64,000 nucleotides of DNA from DASSBQ01 sp040981125 (GTDB lineage Bacteria > Nitrospirota > Nitrospiria > Nitrospirales > Nitrospiraceae): NCBI GenBank assembly GCA_040981125.1, contig JANRMQ010000004.1, forward strand, positions 310,001 through 374,000, given 5' to 3'. Below the pieces are notes generated by a model. The model was given only the letters and a program-made list of their open reading frames with translations. It was not told the DNA's origin and ran no database searches. The translations under genes were made by a program, and so were the position numbers. Shown in pieces: positions 41,397 through 50,777 of the stretch (positions are counted from its first letter, which is position 1; each line of letters begins with the position of its first letter).

Positions 41397-42803
41397 GTGA
41401 ATTACAAGGACGTCAACGTTGTCGTCGTGGGCCTCGCCAGGAGCGGCGCCGCCGCCGCGCGATTGCTGGACGCCGCCGGCGCTCATGTCACCGTGGCGGA
41501 CCGCAAGGAATCGTCGGAACTCGGCGGCGTGCTGTCGCAATTGAATCAGGACCGTATACGGACGGCATTGGGATCCGGCTATGACTCCGCGCTCGAGGGC
41601 GCCGATGTGATCGTGATCAGCCCTGGTGTCCCATCCGGATTGGAGGCGCTGGAAGAGGCTCGAAAACGCGGCGTCAAAGTGATCGGCGAATTGGAATTGG
41701 CCTCGCAGTTTCTGAATGCACCGATTCTGGCCGTCACCGGTACGAACGGAAAGAGCACGACGGTCACGCTGATCGGGCTCTTTCTCAAGGAAGCGGGGAA
41801 GTCGGCCTTTGTCGGAGGCAATCTCGGCACGGCGATCAGCGAAGCCGCATTGGCGATCTATCGTGCTCAACAGCCCGATGCAGAGAGCGGGTCTCCAAGG
41901 AATCCCTATGATTTTCTGGTTGTGGAAGTGTCCAGCTTCCAACTGGAGACGATCGAAAGCTTTCATCCCTGGGTGGCCGCGATTCTCAATGTGACGCTTG
42001 ACCATATGGATCGCTACCGCTCAGTCGAAGACTATGTGGCCGCGAAAGCCAGGATCTTCGAGAACCAAGTGGCCGGGGATTATGCGGTTTTAAATTTGGA
42101 CGATGAACGGGTGGCACGATTGCGTCCCGACATTCAAGCCAACGTGTTGGGATTCCGCCGCCGGCCGAGCGCTGCCGGAATGGTGGACAGAGAGACCTAT
42201 CTTGCCGGCGATCGGATCGTCTCGACCGTCACCGGCAAGCTGGAGGAGATCTGCCGAAGAAGCGATATGCGGCTGATCGGTTTGCATAATGTGGATAATG
42301 TCATGGCGGCCGTGACCTATGCGTTGCTCTGCGGATGCCCTTTGGAGGCCATCCGCCGGGTGTTGTGTTCTTTTCCGGGTCTCGAACACGCGCTGGAAGT
42401 CGTCCGCGATCGCCGGGGTGTTCGGTATGTGAACGATTCCAAGGGAACCAACGTGGATGCCACGCTGAAGGCCTTGGAGGGTATCGAACAGCCGATTTGG
42501 TTGATCGCCGGCGGCCGTGACAAAGGCGGGGATTTCGCGCGGTTGGAAGAGGCGATTCGCAAACGTGTGAAACGCCTGATACTGATCGGTGAAGCGGCGC
42601 CGCGTATCCAGTCCGCCGTCGGTCCATTTGATCAGGTCCGTCACGCTGCGACGCTTCGCGAAGCGGTGGAACTGGCCGCGGGGGAGGCCCAGCCGGGTGA
42701 CGTGGTGCTGCTCTCGCCGGCCTGTGCCAGCTTCGACATGTTCGCCGACTATCAGGACCGCGGACGACAATTCAAGGCATTGGTGCATGGGCTGCCGGCA
42801 TGA
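41397..42803 (+). CDS. murD: UDP-MurNAc-L-alanine:D-glutamate ligase
   Basis: 468 residues. An N-terminal Rossmann domain starts with VVVGLARSGAAAARLL (about 9-24), the ATP loop is AVTGTNGKSTTV (about 117), and the C-terminal domain includes NDSKGTNVDA and SPACASFDMFADYQDRG, both typical of MurD. It adds D-Glu to UDP-MurNAc-L-Ala. The GTG start lies 7 bp after mraY. Confidence 0.96.
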   Translation: MNYKDVNVVVVGLARSGAAAARLLDAAGAHVTVADRKESSELGGVLSQLNQDRIRTALGSGYDSALEGADVIVISPGVPSGLEALEEARKRGVKVIGELELASQFLNAPILAVTGTNGKSTTVTLIGLFLKEAGKSAFVGGNLGTAISEAALAIYRAQQPDAESGSPRNPYDFLVVEVSSFQLETIESFHPWVAAILNVTLDHMDRYRSVEDYVAAKARIFENQVAGDYAVLNLDDERVARLRPDIQANVLGFRRRPSAAGMVDRETYLAGDRIVSTVTGKLEEICRRSDMRLIGLHNVDNVMAAVTYALLCGCPLEAIRRVLCSFPGLEHALEVVRDRRGVRYVNDSKGTNVDATLKALEGIEQPIWLIAGGRDKGGDFARLEEAIRKRVKRLILIGEAAPRIQSAVGPFDQVRHAATLREAVELAAGEAQPGDVVLLSPACASFDMFADYQDRGRQFKALVHGLPA

Positions 42804-42846
42804 TCGCTCCGGCGACCCGGGGCCTCGGAGGAGTGACAGCTGAAAA

Positions 42847-44055
42847 ATGGCGCAGAAAGCGGTCGGGACGCTGACATTGCCATGGTCCGCATCGGGACAA
42901 CGGTCGGCGAAGCGAGTGGCGATGGACCCGACGCTCCTGGCGGTGACCCTTATCCTTTCGCTCGTGGGTTTGGTCATGGTATTCAGCGCGAGCGCGGTCG
43001 TGGCGGGCAATCGTTTTCACGATCCATGGTACTACCTCAAGCGCCAGATGGCCTGGATGGTCGTCGGCTTGGTCCTCATGCATGTGGCATCGCGCATCGA
43101 TTATACGGTGTGGCGCAAGCTCGCCGTGCCGATGCTGGCCTTGAACGTCGTGCTTCTTGCCTTGGTTCTTGTTCCTTCTCTAGGGGTCGTGGCCAAAGGA
43201 GCGAGGCGATGGCTTCAGGTCGGTTCGATTCATGTGCAGCCGGCCGAATTGGTGAAGGTCGTGTCGGTAATTTATTTATCCGCCTATTTGACGAAGAAGA
43301 ACGAGAAGATCACGCAGTTCACCAGAGGGCTGTTGCCGCCGGTCATCGTGGTCGGTTTGTTGAGCGGCTTGGTGTTGATGGAGCCGGATCTGGGCACCGT
43401 CGTCGTCATGGGGTTGGTCATGGTGACCCTGTTGTTCCTCGGCGGGGCGAAGATCCAGCACCTCGCCACGCTGGGCCTCTGCGCGCTCCCGCTGGTGTTG
43501 ATGTTGATCTTGCGGTCCAGCTATCGGCGCCAGCGATTGATGACGTTTCTTTCGCCCTGGAAAGACGCCGCCGATGCGGGTTTCCAGATTACACAATCCT
43601 TTCTGGCGTTCGGCAGCGGGGGACTGTTCGGGGTCGGCCTCGGCGAAGGGAAGCAGAAGCTGTTCTTCTTGCCGGAGGCGCACACCGATTTTGTGCTGGC
43701 GCTCATCGGCGAGGAATTGGGCTTGATCGGGACCGTCTTGATCGTGTTGTTGTTCGCATTGTTCGTGGCCAAGGGCGTTCAAGTGGCGAACCGGGCGAGG
43801 GGGCCGTTCGGGCGCTATCTCGGCATGGGCATCACGCTGCTGATCGGAGTACAGGCGCTGGTCAATGCCGGCGTGGTCACCGGCTTGCTTCCCACCAAAG
43901 GCTTGACCTTGCCGTTTATCAGTTACGGAGGGTCGTCACTCGTGGCCAGTCTCTTGGCGGTCGGCATCCTGTTGAGCATTTCCCGGGATCGCCATGGAGG
44001 TCGCGAAAGCGGCGGAGCGAAAAGTGGACGGGCGCAGGCGAAGGGAGGCGCATGA
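42847..44055 (+). CDS. ftsW: peptidoglycan glycosyltransferase FtsW (SEDS)
   Basis: 402 residues, ten membrane helices. SEDS features include MVFSASAVVAGN early on, GARRWLQVGSIHVQPAELVK (about 118-137), EAHTDFVLALIGEELG with the catalytic-type Asp (about 279), and LLPTKGLTLPFISYGGSSL (about 346-364). It polymerises glycan strands at the septum with FtsI. A charged tail of about 25 residues follows the last helix. The murG ATG overlaps the stop codon. Confidence 0.95.
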   Translation: MAQKAVGTLTLPWSASGQRSAKRVAMDPTLLAVTLILSLVGLVMVFSASAVVAGNRFHDPWYYLKRQMAWMVVGLVLMHVASRIDYTVWRKLAVPMLALNVVLLALVLVPSLGVVAKGARRWLQVGSIHVQPAELVKVVSVIYLSAYLTKKNEKITQFTRGLLPPVIVVGLLSGLVLMEPDLGTVVVMGLVMVTLLFLGGAKIQHLATLGLCALPLVLMLILRSSYRRQRLMTFLSPWKDAADAGFQITQSFLAFGSGGLFGVGLGEGKQKLFFLPEAHTDFVLALIGEELGLIGTVLIVLLFALFVAKGVQVANRARGPFGRYLGMGITLLIGVQALVNAGVVTGLLPTKGLTLPFISYGGSSLVASLLAVGILLSISRDRHGGRESGGAKSGRAQAKGGA

Positions 44056-45167
44056 ACGTGGTGATTGCCGCGGGCGGAACCGGGGGACATCTGTATCCCG
44101 CGATTGCGGTAGCACGGGAATTCCTGCGCCGGGATCACGCGACCCATATCGTATTCGTCGGCACCGCGCGCGGCATTGAATCCAGCGTATTGTCCCATGA
44201 AGGGTTCGAGCTGGATTTGATCTCGGCCAAGCCGCTGATGGGCAAGCATGTCCTCGAGAGAGCACGCGCATTGGCTGCTATTCCCGTGAGCCTGTGGCAA
44301 TCGTTGCGGGTGCTTAAGCGCAGACGGGCCGACCTTGTCATCGGAGTCGGCGGCTATACGAGCCCCACTGTCTTGCTGGCTGCGTTCCTCCGCCGGATTC
44401 CGAGCGTCATTCTGGAACCGAACGCTTATCCCGGCCTGGCCAATACCGTCGTCGCGCCGCTCGCTCATCGAATCTTCTTGGCGTTTGAATCAGCGAAACA
44501 GTATTTCAAACAGGCGACGGTTCGGGTCGTAGGGATGCCCGTACGGCAGGCCTTCTTGGATCAACGATCAGACAACGTACAGCGGGCCATGTCCGGAGGA
44601 CGCCATGTATTGATCTTTGGAGGCAGCCAAGGGGCGAAAGCGATTAATTCGGCGGTGATTGAGGCGTTGCCGGCATTGCAAGCCATCAGTGGCCTGCGGG
44701 TCACGCATCAAACCGGTGCGCATGATTTTGAGCGAGTGGCGGAGGCGTATCGACGGGCCGGCCTGCCGGCCGAGGTCGTGCCGTTTCTGTATGACATGCC
44801 GGCCGTGTTGCAGTCGGCGGATCTGATCGTGGCACGAGCCGGCGGGATGACGGTCGCAGAACTCACGGTGTGCGGGAAGCCCGCCATTCTTGTTCCACTG
44901 CCGACCGCGATTTACAACCATCAGGCGCTCAACGCCGCGGTGATGGAGTCGGCCGGCGCCGCCGTGGTGCTGCCTCAGGCGGAATTGACCGGATTGCGGT
45001 TGGCCGACACGCTGGCCGCCATTCTCAATGAACCGGAGCGACTTCGCGCCATGAGCGAAAAGAGCGCCGGCATCGGGCGGAGTGATGCCGCAGAAGTCAT
45101 TGTCCGTGAATGTTATGACGTAATGGGGAGGCGTCATGAGACCAACAGGAGTGTTGGAGCGGTATGA
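44052..45167 (+). CDS. murG: UDP-GlcNAc:undecaprenyl-PP-MurNAc-pentapeptide GlcNAc transferase
   Basis: 371 residues of the GT28/GT-B family. The first glycine loop is AAGGTGGHLYPAIAVA (about 6-21), then GVGGYTSPTVLLAA, the second loop GGSQGAKAINS (about 193-203), and the donor site RAGGMTVAEL (about 260) followed by PLPTAIYNHQALNA. It makes lipid II from lipid I on the cytoplasmic membrane face. The ATG overlaps the ftsW stop (ATGA), which sets the start against a long in-frame extension through ftsW. Confidence 0.96.
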   Translation: MNVVIAAGGTGGHLYPAIAVAREFLRRDHATHIVFVGTARGIESSVLSHEGFELDLISAKPLMGKHVLERARALAAIPVSLWQSLRVLKRRRADLVIGVGGYTSPTVLLAAFLRRIPSVILEPNAYPGLANTVVAPLAHRIFLAFESAKQYFKQATVRVVGMPVRQAFLDQRSDNVQRAMSGGRHVLIFGGSQGAKAINSAVIEALPALQAISGLRVTHQTGAHDFERVAEAYRRAGLPAEVVPFLYDMPAVLQSADLIVARAGGMTVAELTVCGKPAILVPLPTAIYNHQALNAAVMESAGAAVVLPQAELTGLRLADTLAAILNEPERLRAMSEKSAGIGRSDAAEVIVRECYDVMGRRHETNRSVGAV

Positions 45168-45255
45168 GCGGAGAGAAGTTCAGCGTCACGAACGTGAGCG
45201 CCCCGGCCGTGCTCCGCAAACATTTCCCAGAGCCAATGAGTTGAGGCGGACCGCC

Positions 45256-46644
45256 ATGTTCAGAAAAACACAGCACATTCATCTGGTCGGAATCGGAGGG
45301 TCGGGTATGAGCGGGATCGCGGAGGTCTTGCTGACTTTGGGATACAAAGTCAGCGGCTCCGACCTTGCCGCGTCGGAGACGACCCGGCGGCTTGAGGAAC
45401 TCGGCGGCCGCATCGCGATTGGTCACCATGAATCCAACATCGGTGAGGCGCAGGTGGTGGTGATTTCGTCGGCGGTGTCCGCGGCCAATCCCGAGGTGGT
45501 CGCCGCCAAGGCGAAACAGATTCCCGTGATTCCTCGAGCCGAGATGCTGGCCGAGCTCATGCGGCTCAAATACGGCGTTGCCATCGCGGGGGCCCATGGA
45601 AAAACGACCACGACGTCGATGGTGGCCAATGTACTGGCTCAGGGAGGTTTGGATCCGACCATGGTCATCGGCGGCAAGGTGAATGCGCTCGGCAGCCATG
45701 CCCGTCTGGGGCGCGGCGATCTTCTCGTGGCCGAAGCGGACGAAAGCGATGGCTCGTTCCTGCGATTGTCTCCGACGATCGTGGCCGTGACAAACATCGA
45801 CCGCGAACATCTCGAACACTATGGGACGATGGATCGGCTGAACGACAGTTTCCTCGAATTCATCAACAAGGTCCCCTTCTACGGACTCGCGGTGCTCTGC
45901 GCGGACGACGAGCGGTTGCGGGCGCTCCTGCCTCGCGTGGTTAAGCGGTATCACACGTACGGGCTGCAGGACCATGGGGGCACCGCCGTTGATTTTCGCG
46001 CGACGGACATCAGTCTGCGGCAATGGGGATCTGAATTTCGCGCTCATTTCCGCGGAAGGAATCTGGGCCCGTTTCGCCTGGCCATTCCGGGCGTGCACAA
46101 TGTGTCGAATGCGTTGATCGCGATCGCGATCGGCTTGGAGCTCGACGTGCCGGTTGATCTGATTCGCAAGGGATTGGCCGCCTTCAGCGGCGTTGAACGC
46201 CGGTTCCATCTGCGGGGTGAAAAAGCCGGCATCATGGTGGTCGATGATTACGGCCATCATCCGACCGAGGTCCGAGCCACGCTGGCCGCCGCCAAACAAG
46301 GCTGGGACCGGCGGCTCGTCGTCCTGTTCCAACCGCACCGGTACAGCCGCACCAGGGATTTGGCCGATGAGTTCGCCCATGCGTTCGATCAGGCCGACCT
46401 GCTGTTCATGACCGATATTTATGCGGCAGGAGAACAGCCGTTGCCGGGGGTCTCGGGTCAGAGCTTGGCGGACGCCGTGCGTGGTGCCGGACAGGCGGCT
46501 GTGACCTATGTTCCGCGCAAAGAGACCTTGCCGGAGCAGGTCTTGCCCGCACTGAAAGCCGGTGATCTGGTCCTGACGTTGGGAGCGGGTGACATATGGA
46601 AAGCGGGCATCGGCATCCTAGATCGATTGCCGACTCAGGCGTAA
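45256..46644 (+). CDS. murC: UDP-N-acetylmuramate:L-alanine ligase
   Basis: 462 residues. MurC begins MFRKTQHIHLVGIGGSGMSG, exactly where other family members start, so ATG 45256 is preferred to an in-frame ATG at 45136. The ATP loop is GAHGKTTTTSM (about 112); HYGTMDRL and DDYGHHPTEVRATL (about 336) follow. It attaches L-Ala to UDP-MurNAc. The 88 bp after murG hold no other gene. The stop TAA overlaps the murB ATG by 1 nt. Confidence 0.96.
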   Translation: MFRKTQHIHLVGIGGSGMSGIAEVLLTLGYKVSGSDLAASETTRRLEELGGRIAIGHHESNIGEAQVVVISSAVSAANPEVVAAKAKQIPVIPRAEMLAELMRLKYGVAIAGAHGKTTTTSMVANVLAQGGLDPTMVIGGKVNALGSHARLGRGDLLVAEADESDGSFLRLSPTIVAVTNIDREHLEHYGTMDRLNDSFLEFINKVPFYGLAVLCADDERLRALLPRVVKRYHTYGLQDHGGTAVDFRATDISLRQWGSEFRAHFRGRNLGPFRLAIPGVHNVSNALIAIAIGLELDVPVDLIRKGLAAFSGVERRFHLRGEKAGIMVVDDYGHHPTEVRATLAAAKQGWDRRLVVLFQPHRYSRTRDLADEFAHAFDQADLLFMTDIYAAGEQPLPGVSGQSLADAVRGAGQAAVTYVPRKETLPEQVLPALKAGDLVLTLGAGDIWKAGIGILDRLPTQA

Positions 46645-47597
46645 TGACTCATGAGGGAAAGACTGAGTCAAACGCTGCAACCAAAGCCGCTCAACCGGTT
46701 TCTGCAGCAACCCTTCGGCGAGTGGTGGCCGGTGTTCGGGGAAGAAGTGTCTTTCATGAGCCGCTTCAGAAATATACCTCGTTTCGAATCGGCGGCCCGG
46801 CGGATGTGCTGGTGGAACCGGTTGATATCGATGATGTGGCTCTGCTGGTCAGGCAAGCGACCGTCAATAGAGTCCGCATTTTTGTGCTCGGCGGTACGAA
46901 TCTGCTCATCCGCGACGGTGGGATTCGCGGTGTGGTCATGAGTCTATCGAAACTGCGTGTGATTCGGGAAGAGCCGGGGCATGTCTTGTACGCGGAAGGC
47001 GGCGTCGGGATGCCGACCTTGATCGGGTATGCGATTCGGCGCGGTTTGAGCGGACTGGAATGGGGCGCCGGCATCCCGGGAACGGTCGCCGGCTGCGTCG
47101 TAATGAACGCGGGGACGAGATTAGGCGAGATGAAGGATGCCGTGCAAGCCGTTCGTTTGGTGACACCGAAAGGAGAAGTCGCCGAGATCGACGCGTCGGA
47201 CATTGAGTTTGAATATCGCCATGCCCGGCTGCCACGCGGCGTCGTCGTCGGCGTCCGGCTCCAATTGCGCGCCGGCGTACGGGCCTCGATCGAAAAAACG
47301 GTGAAGGACTATTTACAGTATCGCAAGGAGACTCAACCGTTGGCGCAGGCCAGCGCCGGCTGCGTCTTTAGAAATCCTCCCCGCGACTCCGCCGGCCGGT
47401 TGGTGGAGGCGGCCGGACTGAAAGGTGCGCGCGTCGGGGACGCGCAGGTCTCGGAGAAGCACGCCAATTTCATGGTGAATCTGGGGCATGCCAGGGCGAC
47501 GGACGTGCTCGACCTGATCAAGAAAGTTCGTCGTGAAGTCCGGCGAAAAACCGGTGTCTCGTTGGATCTTGAGCTGAAAGTCGTCGGGGAAGCCTGA
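46644..47597 (+). CDS. murB: UDP-N-acetylenolpyruvoylglucosamine reductase
   Basis: 317 residues, FAD enzyme. SFRIGGPADVLVEP (about 46-59), VLGGTNLLIRDGGIRGVV for FAD binding, and GAGIPGTVAGCVVMNAGTRL (about 142-161) are family motifs. The proton-donor position is in SAGCVFRNP (about 237), a Cys where many have Ser, and VSEKHANFMVN holds the late Glu. The first about 35 residues are variable. TAATG overlap with murC marks the start; a longer upstream frame is rejected. Confidence 0.95.
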   Translation: MTHEGKTESNAATKAAQPVSAATLRRVVAGVRGRSVFHEPLQKYTSFRIGGPADVLVEPVDIDDVALLVRQATVNRVRIFVLGGTNLLIRDGGIRGVVMSLSKLRVIREEPGHVLYAEGGVGMPTLIGYAIRRGLSGLEWGAGIPGTVAGCVVMNAGTRLGEMKDAVQAVRLVTPKGEVAEIDASDIEFEYRHARLPRGVVVGVRLQLRAGVRASIEKTVKDYLQYRKETQPLAQASAGCVFRNPPRDSAGRLVEAAGLKGARVGDAQVSEKHANFMVNLGHARATDVLDLIKKVRREVRRKTGVSLDLELKVVGEA

Positions 47598-47606
47598 GGG
47601 AGACAT

Positions 47607-48602
47607 ATGAACCGGAACGAAACTGATGCCGGCTCATTGACCCGCGCCAGGATCGGCGTCCTGATGGGAGGCCAATCGGCGGAGCGGGACGTTTCGCTCA
47701 GAACAGGCGATGCGGTGTATCGGGCGTTGCTGCGACGGGGCTATGACGCGGTCACGCTCGACGTGGGCCCGTCGCTCTATAAAGACTTGCTTGACCACCG
47801 AGTGAAGATCGCGTTCCTTGCGTTGCATGGACCAGGCGGTGAAGACGGGTCGATTCAAGGGTTTCTCGAATCGCTCCGCATTCCCTACACGGGATCGGGC
47901 GTGCGCGCCAGCGCGATCGGGATGCACAAGGTTGTCACCAAGACATTGCTGGCCGCGCATGACATTCCGGTGCCGGCCGGCAGTGTGGTTGAGCGAGGCG
48001 CACGACCTTCCGGCGCGCGCGTCTTACGTGCCGGGAAGCTCAAGTGGCCCGTGGTGGTCAAACCTCCGTCTCAAGGTTCGACCATCGGAGTGACCATCGT
48101 CAGAAAACCGTCGCAATGGCATGAAGCGCTCGCGCTCGCGCATCGGTATGAAAATGAGGCGATGGTCGAGGCGTACATTCCCGGTCATGAAGTGACGGTG
48201 GGGGTCGTGTCGGGGGCGGGCGGACGCGTCGAGGCCTTCCCGGCCGTCGAGATCGTGGCGCCGGAAGGATTCTATGATTTTTCCGCCAAGTATCAAAAGG
48301 GCCGCACGCAGTATCTCTGTCCGGCTCCGCTCGCAGCCGCAGTCGCGCGCCGGATCCGTGACTTGGCCATCCGCACCTATCGAGTCCTGGGATGCGAAGG
48401 GGCGGCGCGAGTCGATTTCAGGATTACGCCTAAAGGAAAGCCCTATGTCCTTGAGATCAATACGGTGCCCGGCATGACGGAGACCAGCCTCCTGCCGATG
48501 GCCGCTGTGCGAGCGGGGCTGACCTATGAAACGTTGACCGAACGGATTCTGCAATCCGCCTTGGCGCGCGCTGAACGTGAGCCGTTCAACGCGAAGGCAT
48601 GA
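47607..48602 (+). CDS. ddl: D-alanine--D-alanine ligase
   Basis: 331 residues, ATP-grasp enzyme. VLMGGQSAERDVSLRTG (about 15-31), LHGPGGEDGSIQGFLE (about 72-87), the VVKPPSQGSTIGV phosphate loop, and INTVPGMTETSLLP (about 289-302) match Ddl. It makes D-Ala-D-Ala for MurF. GAGGGAGAC lies before ATG 47607. The stop overlaps the ftsQ ATG by 4 nt. Confidence 0.96.
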   Translation: MNRNETDAGSLTRARIGVLMGGQSAERDVSLRTGDAVYRALLRRGYDAVTLDVGPSLYKDLLDHRVKIAFLALHGPGGEDGSIQGFLESLRIPYTGSGVRASAIGMHKVVTKTLLAAHDIPVPAGSVVERGARPSGARVLRAGKLKWPVVVKPPSQGSTIGVTIVRKPSQWHEALALAHRYENEAMVEAYIPGHEVTVGVVSGAGGRVEAFPAVEIVAPEGFYDFSAKYQKGRTQYLCPAPLAAAVARRIRDLAIRTYRVLGCEGAARVDFRITPKGKPYVLEINTVPGMTETSLLPMAAVRAGLTYETLTERILQSALARAEREPFNAKA

Positions 48603-49483
48603 TGATCGCGATGGCGAGCTCATTTACGAAGAAGAAGCAGACGAAGCGTAGCGAGCCGCGGGTGAATGCGCGCCGTGCAGGGGAAGAATCCGGCGATGAA
48701 CGGCGAACCGCCAAGGGCCGGTTGGCGCGATTCGGCAGGCGGTTGGCGAAGACTCTCTATGCCGTCGGCTTGCTGAGTTTGTTTGCTGCGGGATGTGCCG
48801 GGCTCTTCATGCTCGTGCGTGAACTTGGGCCGTTGGCGAAGGAATCATTCGCCGTCCGGCACGTGACGGTGGAGGGTTTGAATCATGTCGATCGCCGGGA
48901 AGTGCTGTCGCGGTTGGCGTTGAAAGCCGATGCGGCGCTCTACTCATTAAACCCGGCCTGGCTTGCGGAACGGCTGAAGCAGCATCCCTGGATCAAGGAC
49001 GCGTCCGTCACGCTCGTGCCGTTTCATGAAGTCCGAATATCCGTCACCGAGCGATCGCCGGCCGCCATTGTGAGGACCGCGGCCGAGAATATATTGACCG
49101 ACGAAGAGGGCTTCATCCTGGCGCGGCTGGGAACCAAAGATGATCCGTCATTGCCGATGCTGTCCGGTGTCGACGCGCGCGGCTTGCTGCAAGGTAAGGA
49201 GAATGCGAGACAGGCGGTTAAGACGGGCGCCGAATTGGCTCGGATGATGACGAAGACCATGGGAGGACGGCCGGACATTAATGTGGGGCATCTGTCGAAC
49301 ATGGTCGCGTTGGTGCAGGGGGTGACTTTTCAGTTCAGTTCGTCATCGATGGATCAGCAATGGCGCCGATTTCTGCAGATGCGGCCCGCCTTCCGGGACG
49401 TCGCGTTCGACAACGAAGGCGAGCGAGGGCAGGAGATCGACCTCCGCTACATGGATCGCGTCATCATTCGTGGAAGGGGGTGA
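48599..49483 (+). CDS. ftsQ: cell division protein FtsQ
   Basis: 294 residues. A basic cytoplasmic N-terminus of about 50 residues, one membrane helix (about 57-78), then the POTRA domain (FAVRHVTVEGLNHVDRREVL, about 85-104, to HEVRISVTERSPAAIV) and a beta domain. FtsQ links FtsB/FtsL to the divisome. ATG 48599 overlaps the ddl stop; Met5 is an alternative start. Order ddl-ftsQ-ftsA-ftsZ is the classic one. Confidence 0.92.
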   Translation: MMIAMASSFTKKKQTKRSEPRVNARRAGEESGDERRTAKGRLARFGRRLAKTLYAVGLLSLFAAGCAGLFMLVRELGPLAKESFAVRHVTVEGLNHVDRREVLSRLALKADAALYSLNPAWLAERLKQHPWIKDASVTLVPFHEVRISVTERSPAAIVRTAAENILTDEEGFILARLGTKDDPSLPMLSGVDARGLLQGKENARQAVKTGAELARMMTKTMGGRPDINVGHLSNMVALVQGVTFQFSSSSMDQQWRRFLQMRPAFRDVAFDNEGERGQEIDLRYMDRVIIRGRG

Positions 49484-50724
49484 GCGGCTTGCCTAAGCGG
49501 GATCACATTCTTGTCGGCTTGGATATCGGAACGACCAAGATCTGCGCAATTGTGGCGGAAGTCCTCGATGAAGGACCGCTTAATATCATCGGGGTGGGGT
49601 CCTGCCCCTCCCGCGGCCTGCGCAAGGGCGTAGTCGTGAACATCGAGAGCACGGTCGAATCCATCAAGAAAGCCGTGGAAGAGGCGGAATTGATGGCCGC
49701 CGTCCAGATCAACAGCGTGTACACGGGAATCGCCGGCAGCCATATTTCCGGAGAAAACCTGAAAGGCGTCATCGCCCTGAAAAAGCAGGAGGTGACGAGG
49801 GACGATATCAATCGAGCGATCGAAAGCGCCAGAACGCTGGCGGTGATCCCGCACGAACGGCGCATCCTTCACGTGCTGCCTCGGGAGTTCGTGGTCGATG
49901 ATCAAGAAGGAGTGCGGGAGCCGTTGGGAATGTCCGGCAACCGGCTGGAGGTCAACGTCCACGTGATTACCGGAGCCGTCACGTCCGCGCAGAATATCAT
50001 CAAGAGCGTCAACCGAGCCGGTTTGGACGTGGTGGACATTATTCTGCAGCCCCTTGCCTCCAGCGAAGCGGTCTTGAGCGCGGAGGAGCGGGAGCTGGGC
50101 GTGGCGATGGTGGACCTGGGAGGGGGCACGACCGACTTGGCCATTTTTCTGGACGGCAGCATCCGGCACACGGCGGTCTTGCCGATCGGCGGGCAGAATC
50201 TGACGAAGGATTTGGCCATCGGATTGCTGACTTCCCAGACGGAGGCGGAGCGCATCAAGGTGCAGCACGGCATCGCGCGGACGGATCTGGTCTCCGGACA
50301 CCAAACCGTCGAAGTGCCGTCGGTGGGCGACCGGCCGCCCCGCAATTTTTCGCGGCGGGATATCGCCGAAATCCTGGAGCCGCGGGTGGAGGAAATGTTT
50401 GATCTGGTGAAGCGGGAAATCGTGCGGGCCGGGTACGAAGGCATGTTAGGGGCCGGCGTGGTTATTACCGGGGGCACGTCTTTGCTGGAAGGGATGCCCG
50501 ATGCGGCGGAAAAGGGATTGAATCTCCCGGCTCGGCGGGGTGTACCGACCGGCATCGGCGGCTTGCGGGATATCGTCAGCAACCCCATGCATGCCACGGG
50601 CGTCGGTCTGTTGCTGCACGCCCGGCAGCATGCTCAGGAGTTGGAGACAGCGGGAATGCGCCATGGGCGCGGGTTGGGGAAAGTATTGGATCGCATGCGG
50701 TCGTGGATGTTCGAGTTTTTTTAA
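49480..50724 (+). CDS. ftsA: cell division protein FtsA
   Basis: 414 residues, actin-like ATPase. GLDIGTTKICAIV (about 10-22), the SHMS2/1C domain, DLGGGTTDLAIF (about 211), ITGGTSLLEGM (about 328) and a C-terminal amphipathic helix with VLDRMRSWMFEFF that should bind the membrane. It anchors FtsZ polymers. GTG 49480 overlaps the ftsQ stop; TTG 49489 has better spacing from the AAGGGGG and is an alternative. Confidence 0.95.
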   Translation: MSGLPKRDHILVGLDIGTTKICAIVAEVLDEGPLNIIGVGSCPSRGLRKGVVVNIESTVESIKKAVEEAELMAAVQINSVYTGIAGSHISGENLKGVIALKKQEVTRDDINRAIESARTLAVIPHERRILHVLPREFVVDDQEGVREPLGMSGNRLEVNVHVITGAVTSAQNIIKSVNRAGLDVVDIILQPLASSEAVLSAEERELGVAMVDLGGGTTDLAIFLDGSIRHTAVLPIGGQNLTKDLAIGLLTSQTEAERIKVQHGIARTDLVSGHQTVEVPSVGDRPPRNFSRRDIAEILEPRVEEMFDLVKREIVRAGYEGMLGAGVVITGGTSLLEGMPDAAEKGLNLPARRGVPTGIGGLRDIVSNPMHATGVGLLLHARQHAQELETAGMRHGRGLGKVLDRMRSWMFEFF

Positions 50725-50777
50725 CCGTCGCGTGCGGCAGAGGCCGGCAACGCGAAATCGCGAAGGGAGGTGCCCCG

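Noticed and set aside
42882..44051. Long open frame across ftsW, in frame with murG
   Set aside because: The frame is open by chance in GC-rich DNA; its translation is Arg/Gly-rich with no family resemblance, while the ftsW frame encodes a complete SEDS protein and murG has a clear ATGA start.
45097..46380. 427-codon open frame antisense to murC
   Set aside because: Shadow of the conserved MurC reading frame; no start signal or recognised domain.
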